A stretch of DNA of 64,000 bases from an uncultured Sphingomonas sp. (GCF_946478955.1 NZ_CAMLDL010000008.1:58764-122763); one strand, 5' to 3'; positions 23,732 through 33,606 are shown, counted from the first letter of the stretch. Notes: a model not told the origin generated them from the sequence alone. Translations and numbers: made by a program.

Positions 23732-25660
23732 ATGTCAGAACGCCCAGTTACACCACTACTCGATACGGTTCATTTTCCGTCCGATATCCGCAAGCTGCAA
23801 AAGGCGCAGCTTCCCCAACTTGCCGAGGAACTGCGCGCCGAGATGATCTCTGCGGTGTCGCAATCCGGCGGGCATCTGGGGTCCGGCCTTGGCGTGGTCG
23901 AGCTGACCGTTGCGATTCATTATGTGTTCGACACGCCGAACGACAAGCTGATCTGGGACGTTGGCCACCAATGCTATCCCCATAAGATTGTGACCGGACG
24001 GCGTGACCGGATCCGGACCCTTCGACAAGGCGGCGGTCTGTCCGGCTTCACCAAGCGGTCTGAAAGCGAATATGATCCATTTGGCGCGGCCCATAGTTCA
24101 ACGAGCATTTCCGCCGCGCTGGGTTTTGCCATCTCCAACAAGCTATCGAACGCCCCGGGCCGTGCGATTGCGGTGATTGGTGATGGCTCGATGAGCGCCG
24201 GCATGGCCTATGAGGCGATGAACAACGCTCATGAAGCCGGCAATCGCCTGATCGTCATTCTGAACGACAATGACATGTCGATTGCACCGCCGGTGGGCGG
24301 CCTATCGCATTATCTTGCGCGGATTGTCAGCTCATCACGCTACATGAAGACGCGCGATCTGGCGCGTAAAGTCTTCACCAAATTGCCGAAGCCCGTCGAA
24401 AATGCAGCGCGCAAAGCGGAAGAATATGCCCGCGGCATGGTCACCGGCGGGACCCTCTTTGAAGAATTGGGTTTCCACTATGTCGGCCCGGTCGACGGCC
24501 ATGATGTCGTTGGCTTGGTCGAAATCCTGGAGAACGTCCGCGATGCCGACAAGGGCCCAATTCTTATTCATGCCGTGACGAAGAAGGGCAAAGGCTACGC
24601 CCCTGCGGAAAACGCCGCCGACAAATATCATGGCGTGGTCAAATTTGACGTCGTCAGCGGAAAGCAGGACAAGGGTCCGGGCGGCGGACCGCCCGCATAT
24701 ACGGCCGTATTCGCCGAAGCCTTGAAGGGCGAAATGGCCCGTGATCAGAAGGTCGTCGCAATTACCGCCGCGATGCCGTCCGGCACCGGTCTCGACAAGG
24801 TCCAGGCAACATTTCCGGATCGCATGTTCGACGTCGGCATCGCCGAACAGCACGCGGTCACCTTCGCTGCGGGGCTGGCCGCGCAGGGCCACCGGCCATT
24901 TGTCGCCATTTATTCGACCTTCCTGCAGCGCGCATATGACCAGGTCGTCCATGATGTCGCGATCCAGAATCTGCCGGTACGTTTCGCGATGGACCGGGCG
25001 GGGCTGGTTGGCGCGGATGGCTGCACGCACGCTGGCAGCTTCGACCTCGCCTATCTCGCGACGCTGCCAAACATGGTGGTAATGGCGGCGGCGGACGAGG
25101 TGGAACTGACCCATATGGTCCACACCATGGCGCTGTATGACGACGGGCCGATCGCTGTGCGCTATCCGCGCGGAAACGGGCGCGGTCTTGATATTCCAGC
25201 CGTTCCGGAAAGGCTCGAGATCGGCAAGGGGCGGGTCGTTCGCGAAGGCAAGACGGTCGCCATCTTGTCGCTCGGCACGCGGTTGGAGGAGGCCGAGAAG
25301 GCTGCAGATCAGCTGGAAGCCAAAGGCCTGTCGACCACCGTTGCCGATCTACGTTTCGCCAAGCCGCTTGACGAGGATATGATCCGCAAATTGCTGACAA
25401 CCCACGAAGTGGTCGTGACCGTAGAGGAGGCCGCGATTGGCGGGTTTGGCGCCCATGTGCTGACGCTGGCCAGCGACCTTGGATTGACTGATGCGGGTCT
25501 GAAGATCCGCACCATGCGCCTGCCTGATGTGTTCCAGGACCATGAAAGCCCGATGAAGCAATATGACGAGGCGGGTCTTAATGCCCCCCAGATAGTCGAG
25601 ACTGTTTTGAAGGCATTGCGCCGGAACGATCTGTCGGCTGACGCGGGAGCGATCGCCTGA
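23732..25660 (+). CDS. dxs: 1-deoxy-D-xylulose-5-phosphate synthase
   Basis: A 642-residue thiamine diphosphate enzyme, the first step of the MEP isoprenoid pathway (pyruvate plus glyceraldehyde-3-P to DXP). It has [15 protein letters not shown], the ThDP/Mg motif [20 protein letters not shown] (about 150-169), the catalytic-Glu segment [15 protein letters not shown] and GADGCTHAG. In many sphingomonads the product feeds carotenoids and ubiquinone. It is the head of a dense run to ilvE; its stop overlaps the CTG start of tlyA. Confidence 0.97.
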   Translation: MSERPVTPLLDTVHFPSDIRKLQKAQLPQLAEELRAEMISAVSQSGGHLGSGLGVVELTVAIHYVFDTPNDKLIWDVGHQCYPHKIVTGRRDRIRTLRQGGGLSGFTKRSESEYDPFGAAHSSTSISAALGFAISNKLSNAPGRAIAVIGDGSMSAGMAYEAMNNAHEAGNRLIVILNDNDMSIAPPVGGLSHYLARIVSSSRYMKTRDLARKVFTKLPKPVENAARKAEEYARGMVTGGTLFEELGFHYVGPVDGHDVVGLVEILENVRDADKGPILIHAVTKKGKGYAPAENAADKYHGVVKFDVVSGKQDKGPGGGPPAYTAVFAEALKGEMARDQKVVAITAAMPSGTGLDKVQATFPDRMFDVGIAEQHAVTFAAGLAAQGHRPFVAIYSTFLQRAYDQVVHDVAIQNLPVRFAMDRAGLVGADGCTHAGSFDLAYLATLPNMVVMAAADEVELTHMVHTMALYDDGPIAVRYPRGNGRGLDIPAVPERLEIGKGRVVREGKTVAILSLGTRLEEAEKAADQLEAKGLSTTVADLRFAKPLDEDMIRKLLTTHEVVVTVEEAAIGGFGAHVLTLASDLGLTDAGLKIRTMRLPDVFQDHESPMKQYDEAGLNAPQIVETVLKALRRNDLSADAGAIA

Positions 25661-26406
25661 GCGCCAAGTCCAAGGTCCGTGCCGACCAACTTCTCGTTGC
25701 GCGCGGACTCGCGGATTCCCGGACCAGGGCGCAGGCGCTGATCATGAGCGGGAATGTGTTTGTCGGGGACCGGCGCATTGCCAAGGCGGGGGATCAGATT
25801 GCCGAGGATGCGGAGATCATTCTCAAGGGCAAGGATCATCCATGGGTCTCGCGCGGAGGGCTGAAACTGGACCATGGACTCACGCATTTCGGGTTCGACG
25901 TAACCGGGATGACTGGTCTGGATGTGGGCAGTTCGACCGGCGGCTTTACCGATGTGCTGCTTTCACGCGGGGCGGCCAAGGTGTTTGCCGTTGATGTCGG
26001 GACCAACCAGCTGGCTTGGAAGCTGCGGCAAGACCCGCGCGTATCGGTGCATGAGCAGACCAACGCCCGCGAGCTGAGCACCGACATCATCTCCGAAGCG
26101 CCGGATATTGTCGTGTGCGACGCCAGCTTCATTGCCTTGTCAAAAGTGCTCGACCGGGCCCTAGACCTTGCCAAACACGGCGCAAAGCTGGTCGCGCTCG
26201 TGAAGCCGCAATTTGAGGCTGGGCGCGAAGAGGTGGGGAAGGGCGGCGTCGTCCGCGACCCGCTCGTCCATCAGCGCGTGTGCGACGACGCGGCGGCCTG
26301 GGTCCAATCCAAGGGCTGGCGCGTTCTGGGTGTCGAAACGAGTCCGATCACGGGGCCGGAAGGCAATGTCGAGTTTCTGCTCGGAGCGGAAAAGGATGCC
26401 GAATGA
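25657..26406 (+). CDS. tlyA: TlyA-family rRNA 2'-O-methyltransferase, CTG start
   Basis: A 249-residue protein with an N-terminal S4 RNA-binding domain ([20 protein letters not shown], residues about 8-60) and an FtsJ-like methyltransferase with [17 protein letters not shown] near residue 88. TlyA methylates rRNA cytidines and affects capreomycin sensitivity in mycobacteria. The first ATG (25744) would delete half of the S4 domain. The only in-frame NTG before that domain is CTG at 25657, preceded by GGGAG with 7-nt spacing and overlapping the dxs stop as CTGA; an in-frame TGA lies at 25639. I therefore start at CTG. Confidence 0.88.
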   Translation: MSAKSKVRADQLLVARGLADSRTRAQALIMSGNVFVGDRRIAKAGDQIAEDAEIILKGKDHPWVSRGGLKLDHGLTHFGFDVTGMTGLDVGSSTGGFTDVLLSRGAAKVFAVDVGTNQLAWKLRQDPRVSVHEQTNARELSTDIISEAPDIVVCDASFIALSKVLDRALDLAKHGAKLVALVKPQFEAGREEVGKGGVVRDPLVHQRVCDDAAAWVQSKGWRVLGVETSPITGPEGNVEFLLGAEKDAE

Positions 26407-26933
26407 ACAGCGAATTTGATCGGCCTTGGTGGAAACTTGCAATTGTCACCGTTCCAGCCCTGGTCATCATCGGCAGCCTCATCGGCTATCTGTCGAACAG
26501 CGGATTTTCCAACACTTGGTTCTTTAACCTGACCATGCCGGCGTTTATGCCGCCGGGGTGGGTGTTTGGCGTCGTTTGGACAACGTTATACACGCTGATG
26601 GGCATTGCGCTGGCGATGATACTGTCGTTGCCGCCATCGAAACGGCGCCGCGACGCTTTATGGCTGTTCGGCGGGCAACTGGCGCTGAACTTTGCCTGGT
26701 CGCCGGTGTTTTTCGGCATGCACATGATCGATGTTGCCCTGATTTTCATCGTGGTTTTGCTCATCATGGTGCTGGCAACCGCCAACAGCTTTCGGCGGTT
26801 GCACAAGGTGGCGGGATGGTTGCTCATCCCCTATCTTCTATGGTTGTGCCTTGCGACCGCACTCAACTATGAGACGGGTAGGCTCAACCCCGGTGCGGAC
26901 GCTGCACCGATGGGCCTGACAGGAGGGAAGTGA
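26403..26933 (+). CDS. tspO: TspO/MBR family membrane protein
   Basis: A 176-residue, five-helix outer-membrane-type tryptophan-rich sensory protein. Conserved parts are FNLTMPAFMPPGWVFGVVWTTLYTLMGIAL-type segments (W-x-P-P-G-W-V-F-G-x-V-W-T), LALNFAWSPVFFG and a late LPYLLWL-like helix with ALNYETGRLN. TspO binds porphyrins and represses photosynthesis genes in Rhodobacter; its role here could be porphyrin or stress sensing. It overlaps tlyA by 4 nt and precedes ubiK. Confidence 0.93.
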   Translation: MNSEFDRPWWKLAIVTVPALVIIGSLIGYLSNSGFSNTWFFNLTMPAFMPPGWVFGVVWTTLYTLMGIALAMILSLPPSKRRRDALWLFGGQLALNFAWSPVFFGMHMIDVALIFIVVLLIMVLATANSFRRLHKVAGWLLIPYLLWLCLATALNYETGRLNPGADAAPMGLTGGK

Positions 26934-27224
26934 ATGCAATCGCAGAACCGGATATTCGACGACCTGGTCAAAATGATGAACGGCGTCGCCGGAACGATGG
27001 CCGGCGTCGGCCGTGAAGCCGAAGGTTCCATGCGCGAAAAAATGCGTGAATGGGTCGGCGGCATGGATTTTGTCAGCCGCGACGAATTTGATGCTGTAAA
27101 AGCGATGGCCGCCGCCGCTCGCGACGAGAACGATGCCTTGAAAGCGCGTATTGAAGCGTTGGAAGCGGCCGTGGGTGGCGCAAAACCCAAGCCCGCCACG
27201 AAACCCAAGAAGGCGGGAGCCTGA
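26934..27224 (+). CDS. ubiK: UbiK accessory factor for ubiquinone synthesis (BMFP domain)
   Basis: A 96-residue coiled-coil protein of the YqiC/UbiK family. It opens MQSQNRIFDDLVKMMNGVAG; a central MREWVGGMDFVSRDEFDAVK stretch leads into a long helix of heptads (AAAARDENDALKARIEALEA) and a Lys/Pro-rich tail. UbiK supports the aerobic ubiquinone complex with UbiJ in Proteobacteria. It has a strong SD (GGAGGGAAGTGA) and directly abuts the tspO stop. Confidence 0.9.
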   Translation: MQSQNRIFDDLVKMMNGVAGTMAGVGREAEGSMREKMREWVGGMDFVSRDEFDAVKAMAAAARDENDALKARIEALEAAVGGAKPKPATKPKKAGA

Positions 27225-27226
27225 CC

Positions 27227-27730
27227 CTGACCGACCTTAGTGAAAATGACGAGCGGGACGACGGCGCGCCGATCGACATGCTTGAGCAATATTTCGAAGC
27301 GCGTGGATGGGCGTCGGAACGCACCGGCGAAGGCGAAATCATCGCCTCCGCGACTGGTAGCTGGTCACAATATGAAATGCGCGGCGTCTGGCGGTCGGAA
27401 GATCAGGTGCTGCAGTTTCTGACCTTCCCGGACATCAGGGTCGTCCCCGAAAAGCGCGGCGCCGTTTACGAAGTGCTTGGTCTTATCAACGAGCAGCTTT
27501 GGCTGGGCCATTTCGAGCTGTGGTCGGGAAGCGGCCTGATCGTTTTTCGCCATGCGGCATTGGTGGGCGCGGGCGAGTCGATGACATTCGAACAGGCCGA
27601 AGCGATCAGTGAAGCGGCATTGGAAGAATGTGAACGCTTCTACCCCGTATTCCAGTTCGTACTTTGGGGCGGAAAGACGCCGAGTGAGGCAATTTCCGCC
27701 GCGTTAATCGACACCGCTGGCGAAGCTTAA
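27227..27730 (+). CDS. YbjN domain protein, probable CTG start
   Basis: A 167-residue protein of the YbjN family (chaperone-like fold, roles in motility and stress regulation reported in E. coli). It has MLEQYFEARGWASERTGEGE, WRSEDQVLQFLTFPDIRVVP and HFELWSGSGLIVFRHAAL. The first ATG, at 27278, has no Shine-Dalgarno. A CTG at 27227 lies exactly 7 nt after GGGAG (27215-27219) and adds an acidic leader, MTDLSENDERDDGAPID. I take CTG as the start; ATG 27278 is the alternative. It follows ubiK and precedes proC by 3 bp. Confidence 0.8.
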   Translation: MTDLSENDERDDGAPIDMLEQYFEARGWASERTGEGEIIASATGSWSQYEMRGVWRSEDQVLQFLTFPDIRVVPEKRGAVYEVLGLINEQLWLGHFELWSGSGLIVFRHAALVGAGESMTFEQAEAISEAALEECERFYPVFQFVLWGGKTPSEAISAALIDTAGEA

Positions 27731-27733
27731 GCC

Positions 27734-28543
27734 ATGATGCCCAAATTCCCGGTACCCACCTGGTTTGTTGGCGCGGGCAACATGGCGGGCGCGATGATCG
27801 ATGGCTGGAAACGGGCCGGGATCACCATGGACAGTGTAACTGTCGTGCGCCCGAGCGGAACGCCCATCGCCGGGATGCGGGTTCAGACGAGCTATCCCCC
27901 CGTAAAGCCACATTTCGTGATGCTAGGTTTCAAGCCGCAGAAGCTTGATGAAGTCGTGCCTGACCTCGCGCCCAAAATAGGCGCTGATACGATCCTCGTG
28001 TCGATGCTTGCCGGGACCAGCACGGCCAGTTTGCGTGCGCGGTTTCCGGACGCGCGTGCCATTGTTCGCGTCATGCCGAACCTGCCGGTGAGTGAAGGGC
28101 AGGGGGTAACGGCGCTTTATTCAGATGACGCCGACGAAGACGCTAGCTACCTTGTCGGCGCATTGATGCGGGCATTGGGCGAGGCGCCATGGTGCGCAAA
28201 CGAGGATGATTTTTCAGCGATCGGTGCAGTCGCCGGGTCAGGCCCCGCCTACGTCGCCCGGTTTGCGGCGGCGCTAGCGAAAGGCGGCGAGCGACTAGGT
28301 CTTGATCCGCTGCTTGCGAACCGGATTGCGGTCCAGACTATGATCGGGACCGGTGCAATGGCGGCGGCGACCGCGGAAAGCATGGCCGATCTTGCACGGC
28401 GCGTGGCAAGCCCGAGGGGAACCACGGAGCAGGGCCTTGCCGTTCTGGATGGCGAAAACGGCTTGCAACAATTGGTTGATCGCATGCTGGACGCAGCGAT
28501 TGAACGCGGCCGGGCAATGGCCGAAGAGGCCCGCCGCGGTTGA
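27734..28543 (+). CDS. proC: Pyrroline-5-carboxylate reductase
   Basis: A 269-residue NAD(P)H enzyme making proline from pyrroline-5-carboxylate in the last step of proline synthesis. N-terminal Rossmann motif FVGAGNMAGAMIDGW, then RVMPNLPVSEGQG, the family signature AVAGSGPAYVARFAAAL and VASPRGTTEQGLAVL near the end. The order matches family members of similar length. It starts 3 bp after ybjN and precedes ilvE. Confidence 0.95.
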   Translation: MMPKFPVPTWFVGAGNMAGAMIDGWKRAGITMDSVTVVRPSGTPIAGMRVQTSYPPVKPHFVMLGFKPQKLDEVVPDLAPKIGADTILVSMLAGTSTASLRARFPDARAIVRVMPNLPVSEGQGVTALYSDDADEDASYLVGALMRALGEAPWCANEDDFSAIGAVAGSGPAYVARFAAALAKGGERLGLDPLLANRIAVQTMIGTGAMAAATAESMADLARRVASPRGTTEQGLAVLDGENGLQQLVDRMLDAAIERGRAMAEEARRG

Positions 28544-28594
28544 CCGTCCTTGGCCGCTCCCCTAGGCGGGTGGCCATTCAGGAGACAGGTAAAA

Positions 28595-29482
28595 ATGGCC
28601 GATACGCGCACATTCGACGATCGTGATGGATGGATCTGGTTTGACGGAAAACTGGTTCCGTGGCGCGAGGCCAACGTTCATGTCCTGACCCATGCGATGC
28701 ACTATGCGTCTGCAGTATTCGAAGGGCAGCGCGCTTATGGCGGCGTGATCTTCAAGCTTCACCAGCATAGCGAACGCCTCCGCAAGTCGGCGGAAATTTT
28801 GGGCTTTGAACTGCCTTGGACCGCCGATGAAATTGATGCGGCCTGCATGGAAGTCATGAAGGCGAACAATCTGACCGACGGATATTACCGCCCGGTAGCA
28901 TGGCGCGGGTCGGAGCAGATGGGCGTTTCGGCCCAGAAGACCAGGCCGCACCTTGCAATCGCTGCCTGGGAATGGGGCAAATATTTCGATGCTGCGACGG
29001 CGGAGAAGGGCATCCGGCTTGACATCGCGCCGTGGCGGCGCCCGGCACCCTACACGGCGCCGGTGCACAGTAAAGCCGCGGGCCTGTACATGATCGCAAC
29101 CATGTCGAAGCATCATGCGGAAAATCGCGGCTATAATGATGCCCTGATGTTCGATTGGCGGGGTCAAGTCGCGGAAGCGACGGGTGCCAACGCGTTTTTC
29201 GTGAAGGACAGCAAGCTTTATACGCCGACGCCCGATTGCTTCCTCAATGGCATCACGCGGCAGACGATTATCGATCTGGCCCGGCGCCGTGGGATTGAAG
29301 TGATCGAAAAGGCAATTTGGCCGGAAGAACTGGAAGGGTTTGAACAATTCTTCCTAACCGGCTCTGCAGCGGAAGTGACCTTTGTTCAATCGGCCGGCCC
29401 TTGGAATTTCCAGCCCGGCGAGATGTCGCGGCAACTGCGTCAGGATTATGACGATCTGGTAAATCGCCGCCTGAACGTTTGA
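28595..29482 (+). CDS. ilvE: Branched-chain amino acid aminotransferase (class IV)
   Basis: A 295-residue PLP enzyme that transaminates the keto acids of Leu, Ile and Val. VLTHAMHYASAVFEGQRAYG (substrate channel), PVHSKAAGLYMIATM (the Lys of the Schiff base lies in SKAAG) and GQVAEATGANAFFV (conserved Glu) are seen in order. I use the ATG at 28595 with AGGAGACAGG upstream; an earlier in-frame start would put it before this SD. It ends the dxs-ilvE run. Confidence 0.95.
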   Translation: MADTRTFDDRDGWIWFDGKLVPWREANVHVLTHAMHYASAVFEGQRAYGGVIFKLHQHSERLRKSAEILGFELPWTADEIDAACMEVMKANNLTDGYYRPVAWRGSEQMGVSAQKTRPHLAIAAWEWGKYFDAATAEKGIRLDIAPWRRPAPYTAPVHSKAAGLYMIATMSKHHAENRGYNDALMFDWRGQVAEATGANAFFVKDSKLYTPTPDCFLNGITRQTIIDLARRRGIEVIEKAIWPEELEGFEQFFLTGSAAEVTFVQSAGPWNFQPGEMSRQLRQDYDDLVNRRLNV

Positions 29483-29508
29483 TTGTTCTTTACACAATCT
29501 AAGTTTTC
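29481..29508 (+). terminator. Weak hairpin after ilvE
   Basis: GATTGT and ACAATC form a 6-bp stem around TCTTTAC, overlapping the ilvE stop and followed by TAAGTTTTC. AT-rich and short, so only a possible terminator. Confidence 0.4.
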
Positions 29509-29529
29509 TGCGGCTATGTCGCTCCAGCC

Positions 29530-31899
29530 GTGTCGACAGAAGGCGAGTGGTTGGTGACAGGGACTGTGAATTTGCAAATTGACGAGCGCAGGAGTCGATC
29601 CCGCGATGTTGACTTGCGCGACCTGTTGACCTTCATGCCCCCGCGCGATCGCATCGGTAGGGCAGTCCGGCAGGCGCAGATTGAAGCATTGTTGAAGATG
29701 GTGCCGGCAACGGTGGCCGTCCAATGTTTTACCGCCGCTTTGATGGTTGCCTGTATGCGCGGCTATGTCGACAGTTTTGCGCTCGGCTTGTGGTTCGGCA
29801 CGATCATGTTGATCTGTTTTGCGCGCGGTGTTCGGGCAATCCGCCTTCGTCACGATCATGATTATGCGCAGCAGGCTCCGACGTCAGTCGGGACCATTAC
29901 GTTCATTATCGCAATGCTGGCGATGATATGGTGCGTAGTGCCGGTATTCTGGTTCAACAAGTTGCCGACTGACCAGCAATTGATCGTTTGTGTTACCTTC
30001 GCAGGGCTGATGTGCGCAGGTTCGATCACATTGATCGCGGTGCCGCCTGCTGCGCTCGTCCATATCTGGATCTACACAATTGGCTGCGGAATGTTGGCGC
30101 TGGAATCCGGCAATCCGGAATTGTTTGCGCTGCTAATTGCCTATTCAACGATCCTTTCGTTCAATGTCATCAGCAATGCTCGGCAGTTCATCGCCCACAC
30201 CCGAGATCGCTTCGAGCTTCGCGAGCAGGGTGAAATTATCAAGCTGCTCCGCGAATTTGAGGCGCCGGGCTCGGGCGGCCTTTGGGAGCTGGACGGCGAG
30301 CTGAACTTCGTGAAAATCTCGCGGGAGCTTCTCGACGCCATCCAACTTGAGGAGCGCCAGGTGATCGGACGCTCCTATCGCGAACTGCTCGATCCGGGGG
30401 GGCGGCTGGCCGATCTATCGTCGAGCTTGCGCCAACTCGTCGATGAAATTGAGCGAGGCACCGCCTTCCGCGATCGGGCGATCCCCTCGGTCGACCAGAA
30501 GCGGTGGTGGTCCATTTCCGGCAAGCCGATTTTTGATGAATTGGGACAATTGGCGGGCTGGCGCGGCGTGGCGTCGGACATCACCGATGCGCGGCTCAGC
30601 GGTGATGACGCAGTGCGTGCCGCCCGAACCGATCCGCTGACAGGGCTCGCTAATCGCCTGCTGATCCGCGAGCTGCTGGAAGAAGCGGCGATGAGCAAGC
30701 ATGCCAGTCAGGGACAGTGCGCCCTGCTTCTTGTCGACCTTGATCGCTTCAAGATGGTCAACGACACACTTGGCCACGGCATTGGCGATAAACTGCTGTG
30801 CGAGGTCGCGCGGCGTTTGGAACATGCGGTTGGTGACGAAGGGCGCGTCGGCCGCATTGGCGGCGACGAATTCGCGATCGTTTGGCGCGGCGATCTGGAT
30901 CGAAAACGGCTGGCCAGTGTTGCGCGGCAGTTGGTTGCGGATGTGTCGCGCAGCATATCCATTGGTCCGGCTACCCTTCATGTCGGCGCCTCCGTGGGGA
31001 TTGCGATCAGTCCCGAAGATGGCCAGCGCGAAGAGCAATTGATGCGCAGTGCCGACCTTGCGCTATATCGCGCAAAGGACGCGGGCCGGGGCGGGCACGC
31101 CTTCTTTGAGCGGTTTATGTACGTCGAGGCAGAGGAGCATCGCCTGCTGGAGCAAGATGTCCGGCAGGCACTGGCGGACCACAGCATGGCACTGGCGTTT
31201 CAGCCGATTGTTGATGCGACGACGGGCGCTGTCGTCGCCCGCGAAGCGTTGTTACGGTGGCATCACCCGCGCCGGGGCAATATTCCGCCAGACCAATTCA
31301 TTCCAGTCATCGAAGATGCCGGCCTTATCCATCAGATCGGGGATTGGGTAATTCGGGAGGCTTGCGCCGAGGCGGTGCGATGGCCGGACACAACCCGGGT
31401 TGCCGTGAATATCTCTGCGGCGCAGCTGACGGGTGCGGGCCTCGCCAAAACCGTTCTTAGCGCGCTGGCGGCGACGGGCCTGACGCCCGGCCGCCTGGAG
31501 TTGGAAGTGACGGAGACCGTTTTCCTAGGCGACGATGCGGCAACGCTCGCCTCGCTCGAGCGGCTGAGGTCACTCGGCGTTCGATTGGTTCTCGACGATT
31601 TCGGTAAGGGCTATTCCAGCTTTGGATATTTGAGTCGGGCCCATTTTTCCAAAATCAAAATTGATCAACATTTCGTCCGTGGCGCGGCCGAAGGGGCAAG
31701 CGACTGCAAGGCAATTGTGGGGGCGATCATGGCGCTCGCGCGGGGTCTCGGACTGGAAACAACCGCCGAAGGTGTTGAAAATGAGCGTCAGGCCATGCTG
31801 ATGCGCGACGTCGGCTGCAGCCAGCTTCAGGGATATTATTTTGGCAGGCCGGTCATACCTGGCAGCGCGGACGAGTCCGAACCGCGAAAATTCGCCTAA
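29530..31899 (+). CDS. Membrane PAS-GGDEF-EAL cyclic-di-GMP enzyme
   Basis: A 789-residue hybrid protein starting at GTG. Order: cytoplasmic leader, about six transmembrane helices (about 55-225), PAS-like domain (about 245-355, with GGLWELDGELNFVKIS), GGDEF domain (ARTDPLTGLANR near 364, GRIGGDEFAIVW near 443) and EAL domain (REALLRWHHP near 571, VAVNIS, LDDFGKGYSSFGYL, KIDQHFVRG, AEGVEN). Both catalytic motifs are intact, so it could make and degrade c-di-GMP; which dominates cannot be told. No operon partner is seen. It may sense a membrane or redox cue through the N-terminal part. Confidence 0.92.
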   Translation: MSTEGEWLVTGTVNLQIDERRSRSRDVDLRDLLTFMPPRDRIGRAVRQAQIEALLKMVPATVAVQCFTAALMVACMRGYVDSFALGLWFGTIMLICFARGVRAIRLRHDHDYAQQAPTSVGTITFIIAMLAMIWCVVPVFWFNKLPTDQQLIVCVTFAGLMCAGSITLIAVPPAALVHIWIYTIGCGMLALESGNPELFALLIAYSTILSFNVISNARQFIAHTRDRFELREQGEIIKLLREFEAPGSGGLWELDGELNFVKISRELLDAIQLEERQVIGRSYRELLDPGGRLADLSSSLRQLVDEIERGTAFRDRAIPSVDQKRWWSISGKPIFDELGQLAGWRGVASDITDARLSGDDAVRAARTDPLTGLANRLLIRELLEEAAMSKHASQGQCALLLVDLDRFKMVNDTLGHGIGDKLLCEVARRLEHAVGDEGRVGRIGGDEFAIVWRGDLDRKRLASVARQLVADVSRSISIGPATLHVGASVGIAISPEDGQREEQLMRSADLALYRAKDAGRGGHAFFERFMYVEAEEHRLLEQDVRQALADHSMALAFQPIVDATTGAVVAREALLRWHHPRRGNIPPDQFIPVIEDAGLIHQIGDWVIREACAEAVRWPDTTRVAVNISAAQLTGAGLAKTVLSALAATGLTPGRLELEVTETVFLGDDAATLASLERLRSLGVRLVLDDFGKGYSSFGYLSRAHFSKIKIDQHFVRGAAEGASDCKAIVGAIMALARGLGLETTAEGVENERQAMLMRDVGCSQLQGYYFGRPVIPGSADESEPRKFA

Positions 31900-32009
31900 C
31901 CGGCGCTGCAGAGCCCACGGGCTCCCATTCATACGTATTCTTCAGTTGACCCGGTACAGGTTTAGCGGCGATCACTGCGTCATTCTCAGGCGAACAGGGG
32001 GCTCGATCA

Positions 32010-33422
32010 ATGGCACTGGCACCAGGCGATTCCAACGCCAGCGACCAAGCGAACGGTACAGAAAACCGGCATGTCGACGAGCCCAGCCTGCGCTATTTCG
32101 TATTCGCGCTGTTCTTCATCTTTGGTGGCATCACATCACTCAATGACGTCATCATCCCCAAGCTGAAAGAGCTGTTCACGCTAAACTACACCCAGGCGAT
32201 GCTGGTGCAGTTTTGCTTCTTTACCGCCTATCTCGTGATCGGCATTCCGGGCGCGCAGCTCGTCAAGAAGATCGGCTATATGCGCGGTGCGGTTGCCGGG
32301 CTGCTGACGATGATGGTCGGCTGTCTCCTGTTTATTCCGGCGTCGCAAAACGCGACCTACGCCTTGTTCCTTGCGGCCCTGTTCGTGCTCGCAAGCGGCG
32401 TTGTCATTGTTCAGGTTGTCGCAAATCCCCTGATCAGTCTGCTTGGCCCCGCAAAAACGGTGCACAGCCGCCTGACGTTCGCACAGGCATTTAACAGCCT
32501 TGGCACAACCATTTTTCCGCGGGTCGGATCCGCATTGATTTTGGGCGGACTCGCGGGGGTAACGGCGTCGGAATTGTCGGGCACCGCGCTCGACGCCTAC
32601 CGCACGCAGGAAACCCAGGCGATTGTGCACACCTATATCGGCCTCGCCGTTGCGCTCGCCGTGGTCGCGGCGATCGTTTGGCTGTATCGCAATAAGCTTA
32701 CCCACGACCCAAATAACATGAGTAGTTCGGCGCTTGTCACGCCGGGCCGATATTTTGTCGGGTTGACTGCAATCATCGCCGGCGTGATCGCAGCCGTTAA
32801 GGGATATGCTGCGATCGGCCTTGCCCTGATGATCATCGCACCGGTAATTTGGCTTTATGGCAATGACCTGCTTCGCCGAACGCGCTTCTCTTTCGGCGCC
32901 TTGTGTATTTTCCTCTATGTTGGCGCAGAGGTGTCGATCGGCTCCTTGATCACCAATTACCTGATGCAGCCGCATGTGCTTGGCCTGCCGGACAAAGACG
33001 CCGCAGATTACATCATGTATTATTGGGGCGGCGCCATGATTGGTCGTTTTGTGGGTTCCTATTTTCTACGGATTGTGAGCCCCGGGAAAATTCTTGCGGG
33101 CGTTGCACTGGGTGCGATCACGCTGATCCTCATTTCGGCCAACACAACCGGTGCAGTATCAGCATACAGCTTGCTCGCGATCGGCCTGATGAACTCGATC
33201 ATGTTCCCGACGATTTTCAGCCTTGCCAGCGAGAAATTGGGCGTCAGAGCTGCTGATGGGTCGGGCATCATCAATATTGCGATTTTCGGCGGTGCAGTGG
33301 TGCCCCTGCTCACTGGCATGTTGGCCGATCAATCGGGGAGCTTGGCCTTTGCCTTGCTGATTCCGGCGGTTTGTTATGCGATTATTGCCGCATTTGGCGT
33401 TTACGCGCGGCGCCCAGCATAA
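32010..33422 (+). CDS. Sugar MFS transporter, FucP/GluP family
   Basis: A 470-residue, twelve-helix proton symporter. Seen are YFVFALFFIFGGITSLNDVI (family N-terminal helix), GIPGAQLVKKIGYMRG (motif A-like), ANPLISLLGP, RLTFAQAFNSLGTTIFP and a C-terminal FPTIFSLASEKLG with GSGIINIAIFGGAVVPLLTG. These are typical of glucose/galactose/fucose-type importers. No sugar-utilisation genes lie next to it, so the exact hexose is unknown. The middle insert with two extra hydrophobic segments (residues about 245-290) is longer than in E. coli FucP. Confidence 0.9.
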   Translation: MALAPGDSNASDQANGTENRHVDEPSLRYFVFALFFIFGGITSLNDVIIPKLKELFTLNYTQAMLVQFCFFTAYLVIGIPGAQLVKKIGYMRGAVAGLLTMMVGCLLFIPASQNATYALFLAALFVLASGVVIVQVVANPLISLLGPAKTVHSRLTFAQAFNSLGTTIFPRVGSALILGGLAGVTASELSGTALDAYRTQETQAIVHTYIGLAVALAVVAAIVWLYRNKLTHDPNNMSSSALVTPGRYFVGLTAIIAGVIAAVKGYAAIGLALMIIAPVIWLYGNDLLRRTRFSFGALCIFLYVGAEVSIGSLITNYLMQPHVLGLPDKDAADYIMYYWGGAMIGRFVGSYFLRIVSPGKILAGVALGAITLILISANTTGAVSAYSLLAIGLMNSIMFPTIFSLASEKLGVRAADGSGIINIAIFGGAVVPLLTGMLADQSGSLAFALLIPAVCYAIIAAFGVYARRPA

Positions 33423-33443
33423 GGGAAAACGCCAATAATTAAT

Positions 33444-33478
33444 TTCGGTGGGTTTGAAGTCTTTTCAAGCCCGCCGAA
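33444..33478 (+). terminator. 15-bp hairpin after the sugar transporter gene
   Basis: TTCGGTGGGTTTGAA pairs with TTCAAGCCCGCCGAA around a GTCTT loop. The two non-identical positions are G-U pairs only if the plus strand is transcribed, pointing to the transporter transcript. No clear U-tract follows, so it may stabilise the 3' end instead. Confidence 0.55.
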
Positions 33479-33531
33479 CCGTCTATAAGCCGCGCCCGAA
33501 GACGATCGCTCGGACCTACGGGCGGCCCTGC

Positions 33532-33606
33532 TGGGGCGTCGCCAAGTGGTAAGGCACCGGTTTTTGGTACCGGCATTCGCAGGTTCGAATCCTGCCGCCC
33601 CAGCCA
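33532..33606 (+). tRNA. tRNA-Gln (anticodon TTG)
   Basis: Acceptor TGGGGCG pairs with CGCCCCA, the D arm is GCC..GGC, the anticodon stem CCGGT/ACCGG carries the loop TTTTGGT (anticodon TTG), the T arm holds GGTTCGAATC, and CCA is encoded. An isolated tRNA gene. Confidence 0.96.

Noticed and set aside
24335..25123. 262-codon frame antisense to dxs
   Set aside because: Fully covered by the conserved dxs coding sequence; no motif or ribosome site.
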